NCBI GenBank assembly: GCA_934792465.1
Contig: CAKVOK010000045.1
Location: 1 to 30,840, forward strand
DNA from: an uncultured Clostridia bacterium
GTDB taxonomy: Bacteria; Bacillota; Clostridia; RUG12999
DNA: 30,840 bases
Direction of reading: 5' to 3'
How positions within the stretch are numbered: the stretch's first letter is position 1; each line of letters begins with the position of its first letter. A program made the position numbers and the translations under genes. The notes below the pieces were generated by a model. The model was given only the letters and a program-made list of their open reading frames with translations, ran no database searches and was not told the DNA's origin. Shown here piece after piece: positions 16,849-23,795 of the stretch.

Positions 16849-18050
16849 ATGATTTCCAGCGCCTTATCAAATATTATTCCGGCAAGCTTCAGCTTCGGCA
16901 TATTGCCGAAATCTTCACTTTTACCGTCTTTATTTATAATACACACTGTATTGTTGTCGCCGGCGAATCCGGCATCCTTTTCCGCTATGTTATTGGCAAC
17001 TATCAGATCCGCTCCCTTTCTCAGAAGCTTCTCATATGCCTGTTGCTTTAAATCTCTTGTTTCCATACAAAATCCGATAACAACGGCTTTTTTCGCTTTT
17101 TGGCAAACTGTCGCAAGAATATCCGGATTTTTTTCAAGTTCAATTATTCCCACAGCGTCTTTTTTCAGCTTATGTTCGCTGTAGCCTTTTGGTCTGAAAT
17201 CGCCCACCGCCGCAGATTTCACTATAATATCCGCAGATTCGCAGCGTTTCATAACCTCATCGTACATCTGCAATGCACTCTTTACATTGACAACTTCAAC
17301 GCCGACCGGCGCTTGTAAATTGACAGGCCCGGAAACGAGCGTAACTTTCGCACCTCGCCTTTTGGCATTTTTCGCAAGCGCATAACCCATTTTCCCCGAT
17401 GAGGGATTTGTTATATACCTCACGGGATCCATATATTCCTGTGTCGGTCCTGCTGTCACGAGCACGTTCTTATTCAGCAAATCTTTTTCCGTCAAAGCGT
17501 CGCACATTTTTTCCAATATGGTTTCGCCGCTGCAAAGTCTGCCTTTTCCGACATCTCCGCAGGCAAGTCTGCCTTCTTCCGGTTCGGCAAATATATATCC
17601 GAATTTTTTTAGCTTTTCGATATTTTCCTGTACTATCGGATTTTCATACATATCACAGTTCATCGCCGGAGCGATTATGACGGGAGCTTTCGTCGCCATT
17701 ACGGTAGTCGAAAGCATATCGTCGGCTATGCCGGAGGCTATCTTGCCTATGATGTTTGCCGTTGCCGGGGCAATCAAAAACACATCGGCTTTATGCGCCA
17801 GAGAAATATGATTAATTTCATATATTTTCGGTTCGCTGAACGTATTTGTCGTTACGGGATTTTTTGTTATTGTGCGGAACGTTGCCGGAGTTATAAATTC
17901 GCACGCATTTTCCGTCATTATAACATCGACATTTGCACCCGATTTCACAAGGTCGCTCGCAAGCTGTGCAGCTTTATACGCTGCAATGCCACCTGTCACT
18001 CCGAGAACAACATTTTTGCCGTTAAGCTCGCTGTAATCAATGTATATCAT
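16845..18050 (-). CDS. coaBC: Bifunctional phosphopantothenoylcysteine decarboxylase/synthetase
   Basis: CoaBC joins cysteine to 4'-phosphopantothenate and decarboxylates the product, two steps of coenzyme A synthesis. The 401-residue protein has the flavin-dependent CoaC half (H81 in NHISLA, PAMN at 128-131, catalytic C164 in RLACGDVGKGR). The CoaB half begins near 190 and shows GPTQEYMDPVRYITN and SSGKMG, the nucleotide-binding and dimer parts. I start it at the ATG at 18050, with GAGGA about 8 bases upstream; the frame is open to 18110 but that would run deep into rpoZ. The overlap with rpoZ is 14 bases. Confidence 0.95.
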   Translation of the reverse strand: MIYIDYSELNGKNVVLGVTGGIAAYKAAQLASDLVKSGANVDVIMTENACEFITPATFRTITKNPVTTNTFSEPKIYEINHISLAHKADVFLIAPATANIIGKIASGIADDMLSTTVMATKAPVIIAPAMNCDMYENPIVQENIEKLKKFGYIFAEPEEGRLACGDVGKGRLCSGETILEKMCDALTEKDLLNKNVLVTAGPTQEYMDPVRYITNPSSGKMGYALAKNAKRRGAKVTLVSGPVNLQAPVGVEVVNVKSALQMYDEVMKRCESADIIVKSAAVGDFRPKGYSEHKLKKDAVGIIELEKNPDILATVCQKAKKAVVIGFCMETRDLKQQAYEKLLRKGADLIVANNIAEKDAGFAGDNNTVCIINKDGKSEDFGNMPKLKLAGIIFDKALEII

Positions 18051-18396
18051 CGAAATCTTCCTCTTCGGAATCAGTTGTTTCTTCGCTATCTTCGGCATTT
18101 TCTTCTTCACTGTTCAAATCGATAACCATACTTCCCGTGTCCGGAATCGGTGCGCTTTCTTCATTTTCATCTGTATGAACAATATAAAAATCATCGTCCA
18201 TTATTTCTCTTACGGCACGTGTAATAGGTTTTACCATGTTTTTATCGTCTATATTATCTTCCTTATCTTTCTGAGCTATTGCTCTTGCGCGTTTTGCCGC
18301 AGCTATTACCAAATCATATCTGCTGCAGCCCTCCCCCAATTTTCTTACAACCTCTTTAATCGGCGGATATATCATTGTGTTGTCACCGTTTGTCAT
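18037..18396 (-). CDS. rpoZ: RNA polymerase omega subunit with acidic C-terminal extension
   Basis: Omega helps fold and stabilise the beta-prime subunit. The core (about residues 8-73) has the family pattern GCSRYDLVIAAAKRAR followed by KPITRAVREI. At 119 residues it is much longer than Bacillus omega (about 67): residues 74-119 are an extension rich in Asp and Glu, ending DSEEEDFDDIH. The start at 18396 overlaps the gmk stop by 4 bases and has GGAGG 10 bases upstream; an ATG seven codons later would give a more standard N-terminus. The acidic tail is likely disordered and exposed on the polymerase surface. Its role is unknown. Confidence 0.92.
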   Translation of the reverse strand: MTNGDNTMIYPPIKEVVRKLGEGCSRYDLVIAAAKRARAIAQKDKEDNIDDKNMVKPITRAVREIMDDDFYIVHTDENEESAPIPDTGSMVIDLNSEEENAEDSEETTDSEEEDFDDIH

Positions 18397-18998
18397 TGTC
18401 CCGTTACCTCCGTAATTAATTTTTTATTTCTTGATACTTTTTGTTTTTCTGCATCGATAATACAATGTATTTTCTGCGACGCAAGTTCTATTTCATCATT
18501 TACGACTATGTAATCGTATTGTTTAGAAATCATAAGTTCTTCTTTTGCACGAAAAAGACGTTTTTCTATAACCTCCGGTGTTTCGGTATTTCTGCCGACA
18601 AGCCGTTTTTCCAGCTCTTCAAACGACGGCGGAAATATGAAAATAAGCACGGCTTCCGGCATAATTTCTTTAACTTTCAGTGCACCCTGCACTTCAATCT
18701 CAAGTATTATATCCTTGCCCTCGTCCAAAGACCGCTGAACCTCTTTTTTCGGCGTTCCGTAATAATTGTCGCAAAACCTTGCGTATTCCAGCAAATCGCC
18801 GTTTTCTATCATTTCTTCAAATTCTTCTTTTGTCTTGAAGTAATAGCTTATTCCGTGTTCTTCACCCGGTCTGGGCTGCCTTGTCGTTGCCGAAACGGAA
18901 AGAAACGTATTTTCGTATCTGTTCAAATAATCTTTGCAGACGCTTCCCTTCCCTACGCCGGCAGGTCCGGAAACAACGCATAAAATACCTTTATTCAT
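18393..18998 (-). CDS. gmk: Guanylate kinase
   Basis: Gmk phosphorylates GMP to GDP with ATP. The 201-residue protein has the P-loop GPAGVGKGS (11-19), the GMP-binding segment SVSATTRQPRPGE and a following YYFKTKEEFE stretch. The ATG at 18998 is chosen because GGAGG lies 9 bases upstream; the open frame extends 6 codons further into remA without a ribosome site. It overlaps remA by 8 bases. Gmk is a direct target of (p)ppGpp in Firmicutes, as known for the family. Confidence 0.96.
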   Translation of the reverse strand: MNKGILCVVSGPAGVGKGSVCKDYLNRYENTFLSVSATTRQPRPGEEHGISYYFKTKEEFEEMIENGDLLEYARFCDNYYGTPKKEVQRSLDEGKDIILEIEVQGALKVKEIMPEAVLIFIFPPSFEELEKRLVGRNTETPEVIEKRLFRAKEELMISKQYDYIVVNDEIELASQKIHCIIDAEKQKVSRNKKLITEVTGQ

Positions 18999-19278
18999 CA
19001 ATATCAGCCTCCGCAACTCCCGTATCTTTTCCGGTTAATCTGTGTGCAACTGTTTCGGGCTGTATTGCCGACAGAATTATATGCTCGCTGTCCGTAATCA
19101 GCACAGCTCTTGTCCTCCTGCCGTATGTAGCGTCAATAAGCTTTCCCCGTTCTCTCGCTTCCTGAATTGTTCTTTTTATCGGAGCTGATTCCGGACTGAT
19201 TATGGCAATAAGTCTGTTTGCCGAAACAATACTGCCGAATCCGATATTTATCAGTTTAATATCTTCCTGTGCTTTCAT
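18991..19278 (-). CDS. remA: RemA family DNA-binding regulator (DUF370)
   Basis: RemA of Bacillus is a small DNA-binding protein that activates biofilm matrix and osmoprotection genes; in clostridia the targets are less clear. The 95 residues match the family closely: INIGFGSIVSANRLIAI, SPESAPIKRTIQEAR and DATYGRRTRAVLITD are all present. A short tail (KDTGVAEADIDE) follows the core. AAGGAGA is 5-6 bases before the ATG. The yicC-remA-gmk order is that of Bacillus yloC-remA-gmk. Confidence 0.95.
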   Translation of the reverse strand: MKAQEDIKLINIGFGSIVSANRLIAIISPESAPIKRTIQEARERGKLIDATYGRRTRAVLITDSEHIILSAIQPETVAHRLTGKDTGVAEADIDE

Positions 19279-19289
19279 ATGTTTCTCCT

Positions 19290-20168
19290 TTATTCAATAT
19301 TCTGCACCTGTTCTCTGAGCTTCTCTATCTCGCCCTTTACGCCGACAACGATTTTCGAAACCTCCGCATCATTGCATTTTGAACCTATTGTATTTATTTC
19401 TCTGTTCATTTCCTGAATAATGAAATCGAGTTTTCTTCCTATCGGCTGTTCGGATTTTAAAACATCTTTAAATTCCGCAATATGCGATTTTAACCGCACC
19501 GTTTCCTCGTCCGTACATATTTTATCGGCGAAAATAGCTGCTTCCGTAACAATTCTCGATTCGTCCGCCGCAGTATTTTCCAAAACCTCTTTAAGCTTGT
19601 TTTCAAGACGCATCCTGTAATTCTCGACAATCTGCGGCATACGCTGTTCCACTTTGTCTACTTCAACGCTTATGCCGTCTATGCACTCTCCGAGCTTTTC
19701 GCAGATACGCTCTCCCTCACGTTCTCTCGCCGCAACAAATTCTTTCAACGCACCGTCCAATGCCGTCAGCACCGATTCTTTCAGCACATCTTTGTCGAAA
19801 TTGTTTTGCGACACAACAAGCACGTCCGGATATCTCGAAAGCCGCTCCGCCGTCATTCCCTCCGATACGTGCATCGTTTCGGATATTTTTTTCAGCGCAT
19901 TCACATACTGTTTCAGAAGTTCCTCATCGACAGTAACCTCTGCCGCTTCGTTTTTATATTCCCAGACAGTTACGAATATATCAATTTTACCCCTTGATAC
20001 GGTTTTTAATACGGTATTTCGTATATCTTCCTCCAAAAATATGTAAGATGACCTTAATTTTATATTAATATCGGTGTATCTGTTATTTACCGATTTAATT
20101 TCTACAGTTATTTTTCTTTTTTCGTCCGAAAGCTCAAAAGCCCCGTAGCCTGTCATACTTTTAGGCAT
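19290..20168 (-). CDS. yicC: YicC/YloC family endoribonuclease
   Basis: Members of this family (E. coli YicC, Bacillus YloC) are reported endoribonucleases involved in RNA turnover. The 292-residue protein begins with the signature MPKSMTGYGAFE and ends with the DUF1732 signature FIIQEMNREINTIGSKCND, giving full length. It is the first gene of the 21-gene run. GGAGG lies 7 bases before the ATG, and a near-consensus sigma-A promoter lies just upstream. Confidence 0.95.
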   Translation of the reverse strand: MPKSMTGYGAFELSDEKRKITVEIKSVNNRYTDINIKLRSSYIFLEEDIRNTVLKTVSRGKIDIFVTVWEYKNEAAEVTVDEELLKQYVNALKKISETMHVSEGMTAERLSRYPDVLVVSQNNFDKDVLKESVLTALDGALKEFVAAREREGERICEKLGECIDGISVEVDKVEQRMPQIVENYRMRLENKLKEVLENTAADESRIVTEAAIFADKICTDEETVRLKSHIAEFKDVLKSEQPIGRKLDFIIQEMNREINTIGSKCNDAEVSKIVVGVKGEIEKLREQVQNIE

Positions 20169-20189
20169 AACAGCACCTCCTCACTATAT

Positions 20190-20218
20190 ATTGTACAACT
20201 AAACTCATAAAATGTCAA
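20190..20218 (-). promoter_or_regulatory. Sigma-A promoter of the yicC-to-M16 operon
   Basis: On the minus strand TTGACA (20213-20218) and TACAAT (20190-20195) are separated by exactly 17 bases. A run of A residues directly upstream of the -35 box could act as an UP element. The predicted transcript start is about 20 bases before the yicC ATG, which gives a short leader. It is the only strong promoter I see for the 20 kb of minus-strand genes that follow. Confidence 0.85.
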
Positions 20219-20282
20219 TATTTTTTTTATTTTTAATCAAATTTTTATTAATTTATATTGATATTTTTATAATTTTTCTTTT

Positions 20283-20329
20283 GCAAAAAACAGAAATGAC
20301 TCAATTCTTTTCACAGATTTGAGTCATTT
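20283..20329 (-). terminator. Intrinsic terminator after the small acidic protein gene
   Basis: On the minus strand AAATGACTCAA (20319-20329 read in reverse) pairs perfectly with TTGAGTCATTT (20294-20304) over 11 bases with a 14-base loop. It is followed by CTGTTTTTTGC, a six-T tract. It sits 17 bases past the stop at 20347 and separates that gene from the yicC promoter. Confidence 0.8.
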
Positions 20330-20346
20330 GGATTATAAAAAGCTAT

Positions 20347-20739
20347 CTATTCTTCCGTCTTATCTTCCGAAGTATCTGTTTCTTCCGATATTTCGGCAAA
20401 TACTTCTTCATCGGCGTCCTCTGTATCGGAATCGGATTCGTTTGCGACAGAAGCCCTAAGAGTTTCTATTTCTTCGTTATATTTATCTATAGTCACACAT
20501 TTTTCGGCGATTTTTTCGTTATCAACCTCTTTATCCTCTTTATATGCGGTATAGATTATTTTGCCGATTTCTTTATATTCGTTTTTGATGTCCATTTCTT
20601 TGGATGTGATTTTAAATTTAACCTTGGTAACGGCAGCGGCACGGCCTGCTGCATTAACTGTCTTTACAACTGCTTCGGAAGCGATTTCTTTGAACGCTTT
20701 CGCTTTTTCTTTTACTTTGTCCATATCAACATTAAACAT
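20347..20739 (-). CDS. Small helical protein with acidic tail, function unknown
   Basis: I do not recognise a named family with certainty. The 130 residues form a helical, Lys/Ala-rich N-terminal part (to about 95), including EYKEIGKIIYTAYKEDKEV and a segment like the short coiled-coil proteins common in clostridia, then an Asp/Glu/Ser/Thr tail (about 96-130). There is no signal peptide, membrane segment or cysteine cluster. The ATG at 20739 has GGGAGG 8 bases upstream. It has its own strong promoter and terminator, so it is expressed on its own. The clostridial relatives I have in mind often end in a zinc ribbon; this one does not. Confidence 0.8.
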   Translation of the reverse strand: MFNVDMDKVKEKAKAFKEIASEAVVKTVNAAGRAAAVTKVKFKITSKEMDIKNEYKEIGKIIYTAYKEDKEVDNEKIAEKCVTIDKYNEEIETLRASVANESDSDTEDADEEVFAEISEETDTSEDKTEE

Positions 20740-20772
20740 TTTCAAAACCTCCCATTTGATTTTTATAATACT

Positions 20773-20801
20773 ATTATATACCAAACAGGACAAATATGCA
20801 A
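20773..20801 (-). promoter_or_regulatory. Sigma-A promoter of the small acidic protein gene
   Basis: On the minus strand TTGCAT (20796-20801) and TATAAT (20773-20778) are 17 bases apart. The perfect -10 box ends 33 bases before the ATG. It is back to back with the dusB promoter, about 21 bases away. Confidence 0.8.
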
Positions 20802-20821
20802 GTCTTTTTTTGAAATTTTTG

Positions 20822-20850
20822 TGGACAAATTTATAAAATTATGATATACT
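20822..20850 (+). promoter_or_regulatory. Sigma-A promoter of dusB-apbE
   Basis: TGGACA (20822-20827), 17 bases, then TATACT (20845-20850), with TGA directly before the -10 box as an extended -10 element. The dusB ATG is 35 bases downstream. Confidence 0.75.
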
Positions 20851-20885
20851 TTAATATAAAGAATATTTGAAAGGAATCAAGATAT

Positions 20886-21854
20886 ATGAAAATAGGGTCG
20901 GTAGAAACCGATAATAATATATTTGCCGCTCCCCTCGCCGGAGTGACAAACAAGGTATACAGAAAAATATTGAAGGACATGGGCGCGGGTCTTTTATACA
21001 CGGAAATGATAAGCGCAAAGGCTCTTTGCTTCGGCGATAAAAAAACAATGCAGCTGATGAGCCTTGAAGATGAGAAAAAACCGCTTGCCGTACAGATATT
21101 CGGCAGCGAACCGGACATTATGGCAGAAGGCGCAAGGATTGTTCTCGAAAGCGTTCACCCGGATATTATAGATATAAATATGGGCTGCCCCGTGCCGAAG
21201 GTTGCAGGCAACGGCGAGGGCAGCGCATTGCTCAAAAATCCGGAGCTTGCCGGAGAAATCGTAAAGAAAGTCAAGCTTGCCGTCAATGTACCCGTAACGG
21301 CAAAAATCCGTTCCGGCTGGGACGAAACAAACATTAATGCAATCTCCGTTGCCAAAGCTTTGGAATACAACGGCTTGGACGCTATCGCTGTTCACGGAAG
21401 AACACGCACACAATATTACAGCGGTACGGCTGACAGAAATATTGTACGTGACGTTAAAAAAGCCGTTAAAATACCGGTTATCGGCAACGGCGATATATTT
21501 TCTCCGGAATCCGCCAAGGATATGTTCGATTCTACGGGCTGCGACGCCGTTATGCTCGGCAGAGGCATAATGGGAAATCCGTGGCTTGTGCGTGAATGTG
21601 TTGAGTATATGAACGGCGAAGAAGTCACGGAGCATACGCTCGGCGACGTTATAAATATGGCGCTGTACCATACAAAAAAACTTGTTGAAAATCGTGGTGA
21701 AAACTACGGAATAAAAGAAGCTCGTTCACATCTTACCTGGTATGTTAAAGGCTACAGAGGTGCGGCGAAAATCAAAAATCTTTTGACAAGTGCCGTTTCG
21801 CTTGATGAAATCGAAGAAATCTTTAATATGTGGCGTGAAAAAGAGGGTATCTGA
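20886..21854 (+). CDS. dusB: tRNA-dihydrouridine synthase
   Basis: Dus enzymes reduce uridines in tRNA to dihydrouridine using FMN and NADPH. The 322-residue TIM-barrel has the start AAPLAGVTN, the catalytic cysteine C101 in DINMGCPVPKV, the HGRTRTQYY segment and the FMN-phosphate site IGNGDI and MLGRGIMGNPW. The C-terminal helical domain is present, so it is complete. AAAGGA is about 10 bases before the ATG. Assignment to the DusB subtype rests on overall look; the exact uridine position is not visible from sequence. Confidence 0.93.
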   Translation: MKIGSVETDNNIFAAPLAGVTNKVYRKILKDMGAGLLYTEMISAKALCFGDKKTMQLMSLEDEKKPLAVQIFGSEPDIMAEGARIVLESVHPDIIDINMGCPVPKVAGNGEGSALLKNPELAGEIVKKVKLAVNVPVTAKIRSGWDETNINAISVAKALEYNGLDAIAVHGRTRTQYYSGTADRNIVRDVKKAVKIPVIGNGDIFSPESAKDMFDSTGCDAVMLGRGIMGNPWLVRECVEYMNGEEVTEHTLGDVINMALYHTKKLVENRGENYGIKEARSHLTWYVKGYRGAAKIKNLLTSAVSLDEIEEIFNMWREKEGI

Positions 21855-22832
21855 ATGAACTTTATTGCAAAATATATAAAACAAACAGCGTGTATTCTCT
21901 TTGTTATTGCGGTGTCCGTAATCTGCTTTTTTCGTTATACTTCGGATATTCCGAAAGAAGCGACCGTCTTTGCCTTTGATACGTATATGAAGTTCGAAAT
22001 CTACGGCAGAAACGCAAAAAGTGCCGTAAAGGCAGGCGAAAAGCTGATTTATGATACCGAAAAGGAATTGAGCGTATATAAAGGAGAAAGCATTGTTTAT
22101 AAATACAACCATGCAAAACCGGGCGAAAAAATAAAATGCTCGGAAAATGTACAAAAACTAATTGAAAAAAGTCTGTACATAAACAAGCTTACGGACGGTG
22201 CGTTTGATATAACGATATATCCGCTCTGCGAGCTGTGGGACGTAAAAAATGCGTCTGTTCCGCCGTCAGGCAATGACATAAAAAATGCACTTGAGAAAGT
22301 CGGCAGCGGTGAAATCGAAATAAAAGACGGTTATTTAATCAAGCACGAAAATACAATGCTTGATTTCGGCGGAATCGCAAAAGGGTATCTTTCCGATGAG
22401 CTGCGTGCGCTTATGTCGGATTACGGAATTAAAAAAGGCTTGATAAATCTTGGCGGAAACGTTGTTACAATCGGCAAAAAAGGCAAAAATAAACCCTGGA
22501 ACATAGGAATTGCCGACCCGAACAATCCGAATGAAGCCATAACAAGTATATCGGCTTCCGATACAAACGTAATAACCTCCGGTGCATATCAGAGATATTT
22601 TGAATACAACGGCAAAATATATCACCACATCATTTCTCCTTATACCGGTTATCCGTCGGAAAGCGGGCTTTCTTCCGTCACGGTTTCGGGAAAAGACGGT
22701 GCTTTATGCGACGGAATGTCTACTGCGGCATTTATACTCGGCAGAGAAAAAGGCGAGAAACTCATCAAAGATTTAAATCTTTCAGCTGTTTTTGTAACAA
22801 CGGACGGTGAAATTGTCCGGGTAAATCAATAA
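21855..22832 (+). CDS. apbE: FAD:protein FMN transferase
   Basis: ApbE attaches FMN through a phosphoester to Thr or Ser of exported flavoproteins such as Rnf and Nqr subunits. The 325-residue protein has one N-terminal membrane segment (about 9-27), the signature DFGGIAKGY (170-178), INLGGNVVTIG, and HIISPYTGYP (258-267). The acidic D286 and T290 near the C-terminus sit in DGMSTAAF, the metal site. A cysteine at 24 is preceded by SVI, which is not a good lipobox, so a membrane anchor is more likely than a lipoprotein. The ATG directly follows the dusB stop, with GAGGG upstream. No flavoprotein target lies in the window. Confidence 0.93.
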   Translation: MNFIAKYIKQTACILFVIAVSVICFFRYTSDIPKEATVFAFDTYMKFEIYGRNAKSAVKAGEKLIYDTEKELSVYKGESIVYKYNHAKPGEKIKCSENVQKLIEKSLYINKLTDGAFDITIYPLCELWDVKNASVPPSGNDIKNALEKVGSGEIEIKDGYLIKHENTMLDFGGIAKGYLSDELRALMSDYGIKKGLINLGGNVVTIGKKGKNKPWNIGIADPNNPNEAITSISASDTNVITSGAYQRYFEYNGKIYHHIISPYTGYPSESGLSSVTVSGKDGALCDGMSTAAFILGREKGEKLIKDLNLSAVFVTTDGEIVRVNQ

Positions 22833-23665
22833 TGACGCTTTCTAAACTCTCTTGGAGTCATTCCTTTAAAATGCTTAAAGGTTTTTATAAAATAACTTAA
22901 ATCGTTAAAGCCGCATGAAAATGCTACCTCGGTAACGGGCAAATCCGTGCCGGTAAGCTTTCGTGCGGCACGTTCTATCCTATATGTATTAAGGTATTCC
23001 ACGGGGGTTTTGTCCGTAAGTTCCTTGAAAAAACGGCAGAAATACTTTGGTGACATACCCGCTTTTTTTGCCATATCATCGAGAGTTATCGGAGATTCGT
23101 AACAATTTCTGATGAAATAAAGGACATCTTTAAGCTTCGTTATACTCTTGTTTACCTCTTTTCCCGATGATATTTTATAATACCTGTTATCGGATATTAT
23201 CCCGAAAAGCTCATACAGCACCCCCAAAATTTTAAATCTTGTGCCGTCGCCGTTTTCTTTCATTGATTCAAACAAATTATTAACCGCTTCAAAAAAATTA
23301 CTATTATCATATTTGTAGTATTCGGTAATTTCTATCATATGACTGCTTATGCCGAATATAAAGTTTTTGCATTTGTTTATTGACGTTTCAAGCACATCGA
23401 GAGAAAACACAATACATTCGTATACACAATCATGAGGAACAGCACCGTGTACAACCTCGCTGTTTACTATCACAACATCTCCCGAACGAACGGCGTATTC
23501 CGAGCTGTTTAAAGAAACATTCAAAACACCTGATATAACACGGATTATTTCAAGCTGTGTATGCCAATGATATGCCATTTCATATTTAGGATGCATACTG
23601 TCTATCATATACAGCTGTATCGGAAAATCTTCGCTTCCGTGCTGCTTTAATTCATTATAACTCAT
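22826..23665 (-). CDS. AraC family transcriptional regulator
   Basis: This 279-residue regulator has an N-terminal cupin-type sensing domain (HWHTQLEI at about 34-41, then a jelly-roll to about 110) and a C-terminal pair of helix-turn-helix motifs (about 178-279), seen in MAKKAGMSPKYFCRFFKEL and VAFSCGFNDLSYFIKTF. It lies divergent from fucI, so the likely role is sugar-responsive control of fucI and its own gene. I use the ATG at 23665, with GGAGG 5 bases upstream. Its 3' end overlaps the apbE stop by 7 bases on the opposite strand. The inducer cannot be read from the sequence. Confidence 0.93.
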   Translation of the reverse strand: MSYNELKQHGSEDFPIQLYMIDSMHPKYEMAYHWHTQLEIIRVISGVLNVSLNSSEYAVRSGDVVIVNSEVVHGAVPHDCVYECIVFSLDVLETSINKCKNFIFGISSHMIEITEYYKYDNSNFFEAVNNLFESMKENGDGTRFKILGVLYELFGIISDNRYYKISSGKEVNKSITKLKDVLYFIRNCYESPITLDDMAKKAGMSPKYFCRFFKELTDKTPVEYLNTYRIERAARKLTGTDLPVTEVAFSCGFNDLSYFIKTFKHFKGMTPREFRKRHY

Positions 23666-23703
23666 ATTTACCTCCAAAAGTGAATATTATTATACTTATA
23701 TCT

Positions 23704-23733
23704 ATTATAACACAAGTAATATATAAAAATCAA
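23704..23733 (-). promoter_or_regulatory. Sigma-A promoter of the AraC-type regulator
   Basis: On the minus strand TTGATT (23728-23733), 18 bases, then TATAAT (23704-23709). The perfect -10 box is 38 bases before the ATG. The fucI side of this short intergenic region has a TATAAT (23737-23742) but no good -35 box, as expected if fucI needs an activator. Confidence 0.7.
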
Positions 23734-23795
23734 GTATATAATTATATTAGAACATATTTCGGTTCGGAAACAAAAAAACGAAAGGATTGATAATA

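Noticed and set aside
18051..18110. Longer N-terminus for coaBC
   Set aside because: The extra 20 residues are Lys-rich, lie inside rpoZ coding sequence and lack a ribosome site; the ATG at 18050 gives the normal family start.
20994..21671. 225-codon minus-strand open frame
   Set aside because: It lies fully inside dusB on the opposite strand; dusB has a promoter, ribosome site and all family motifs.
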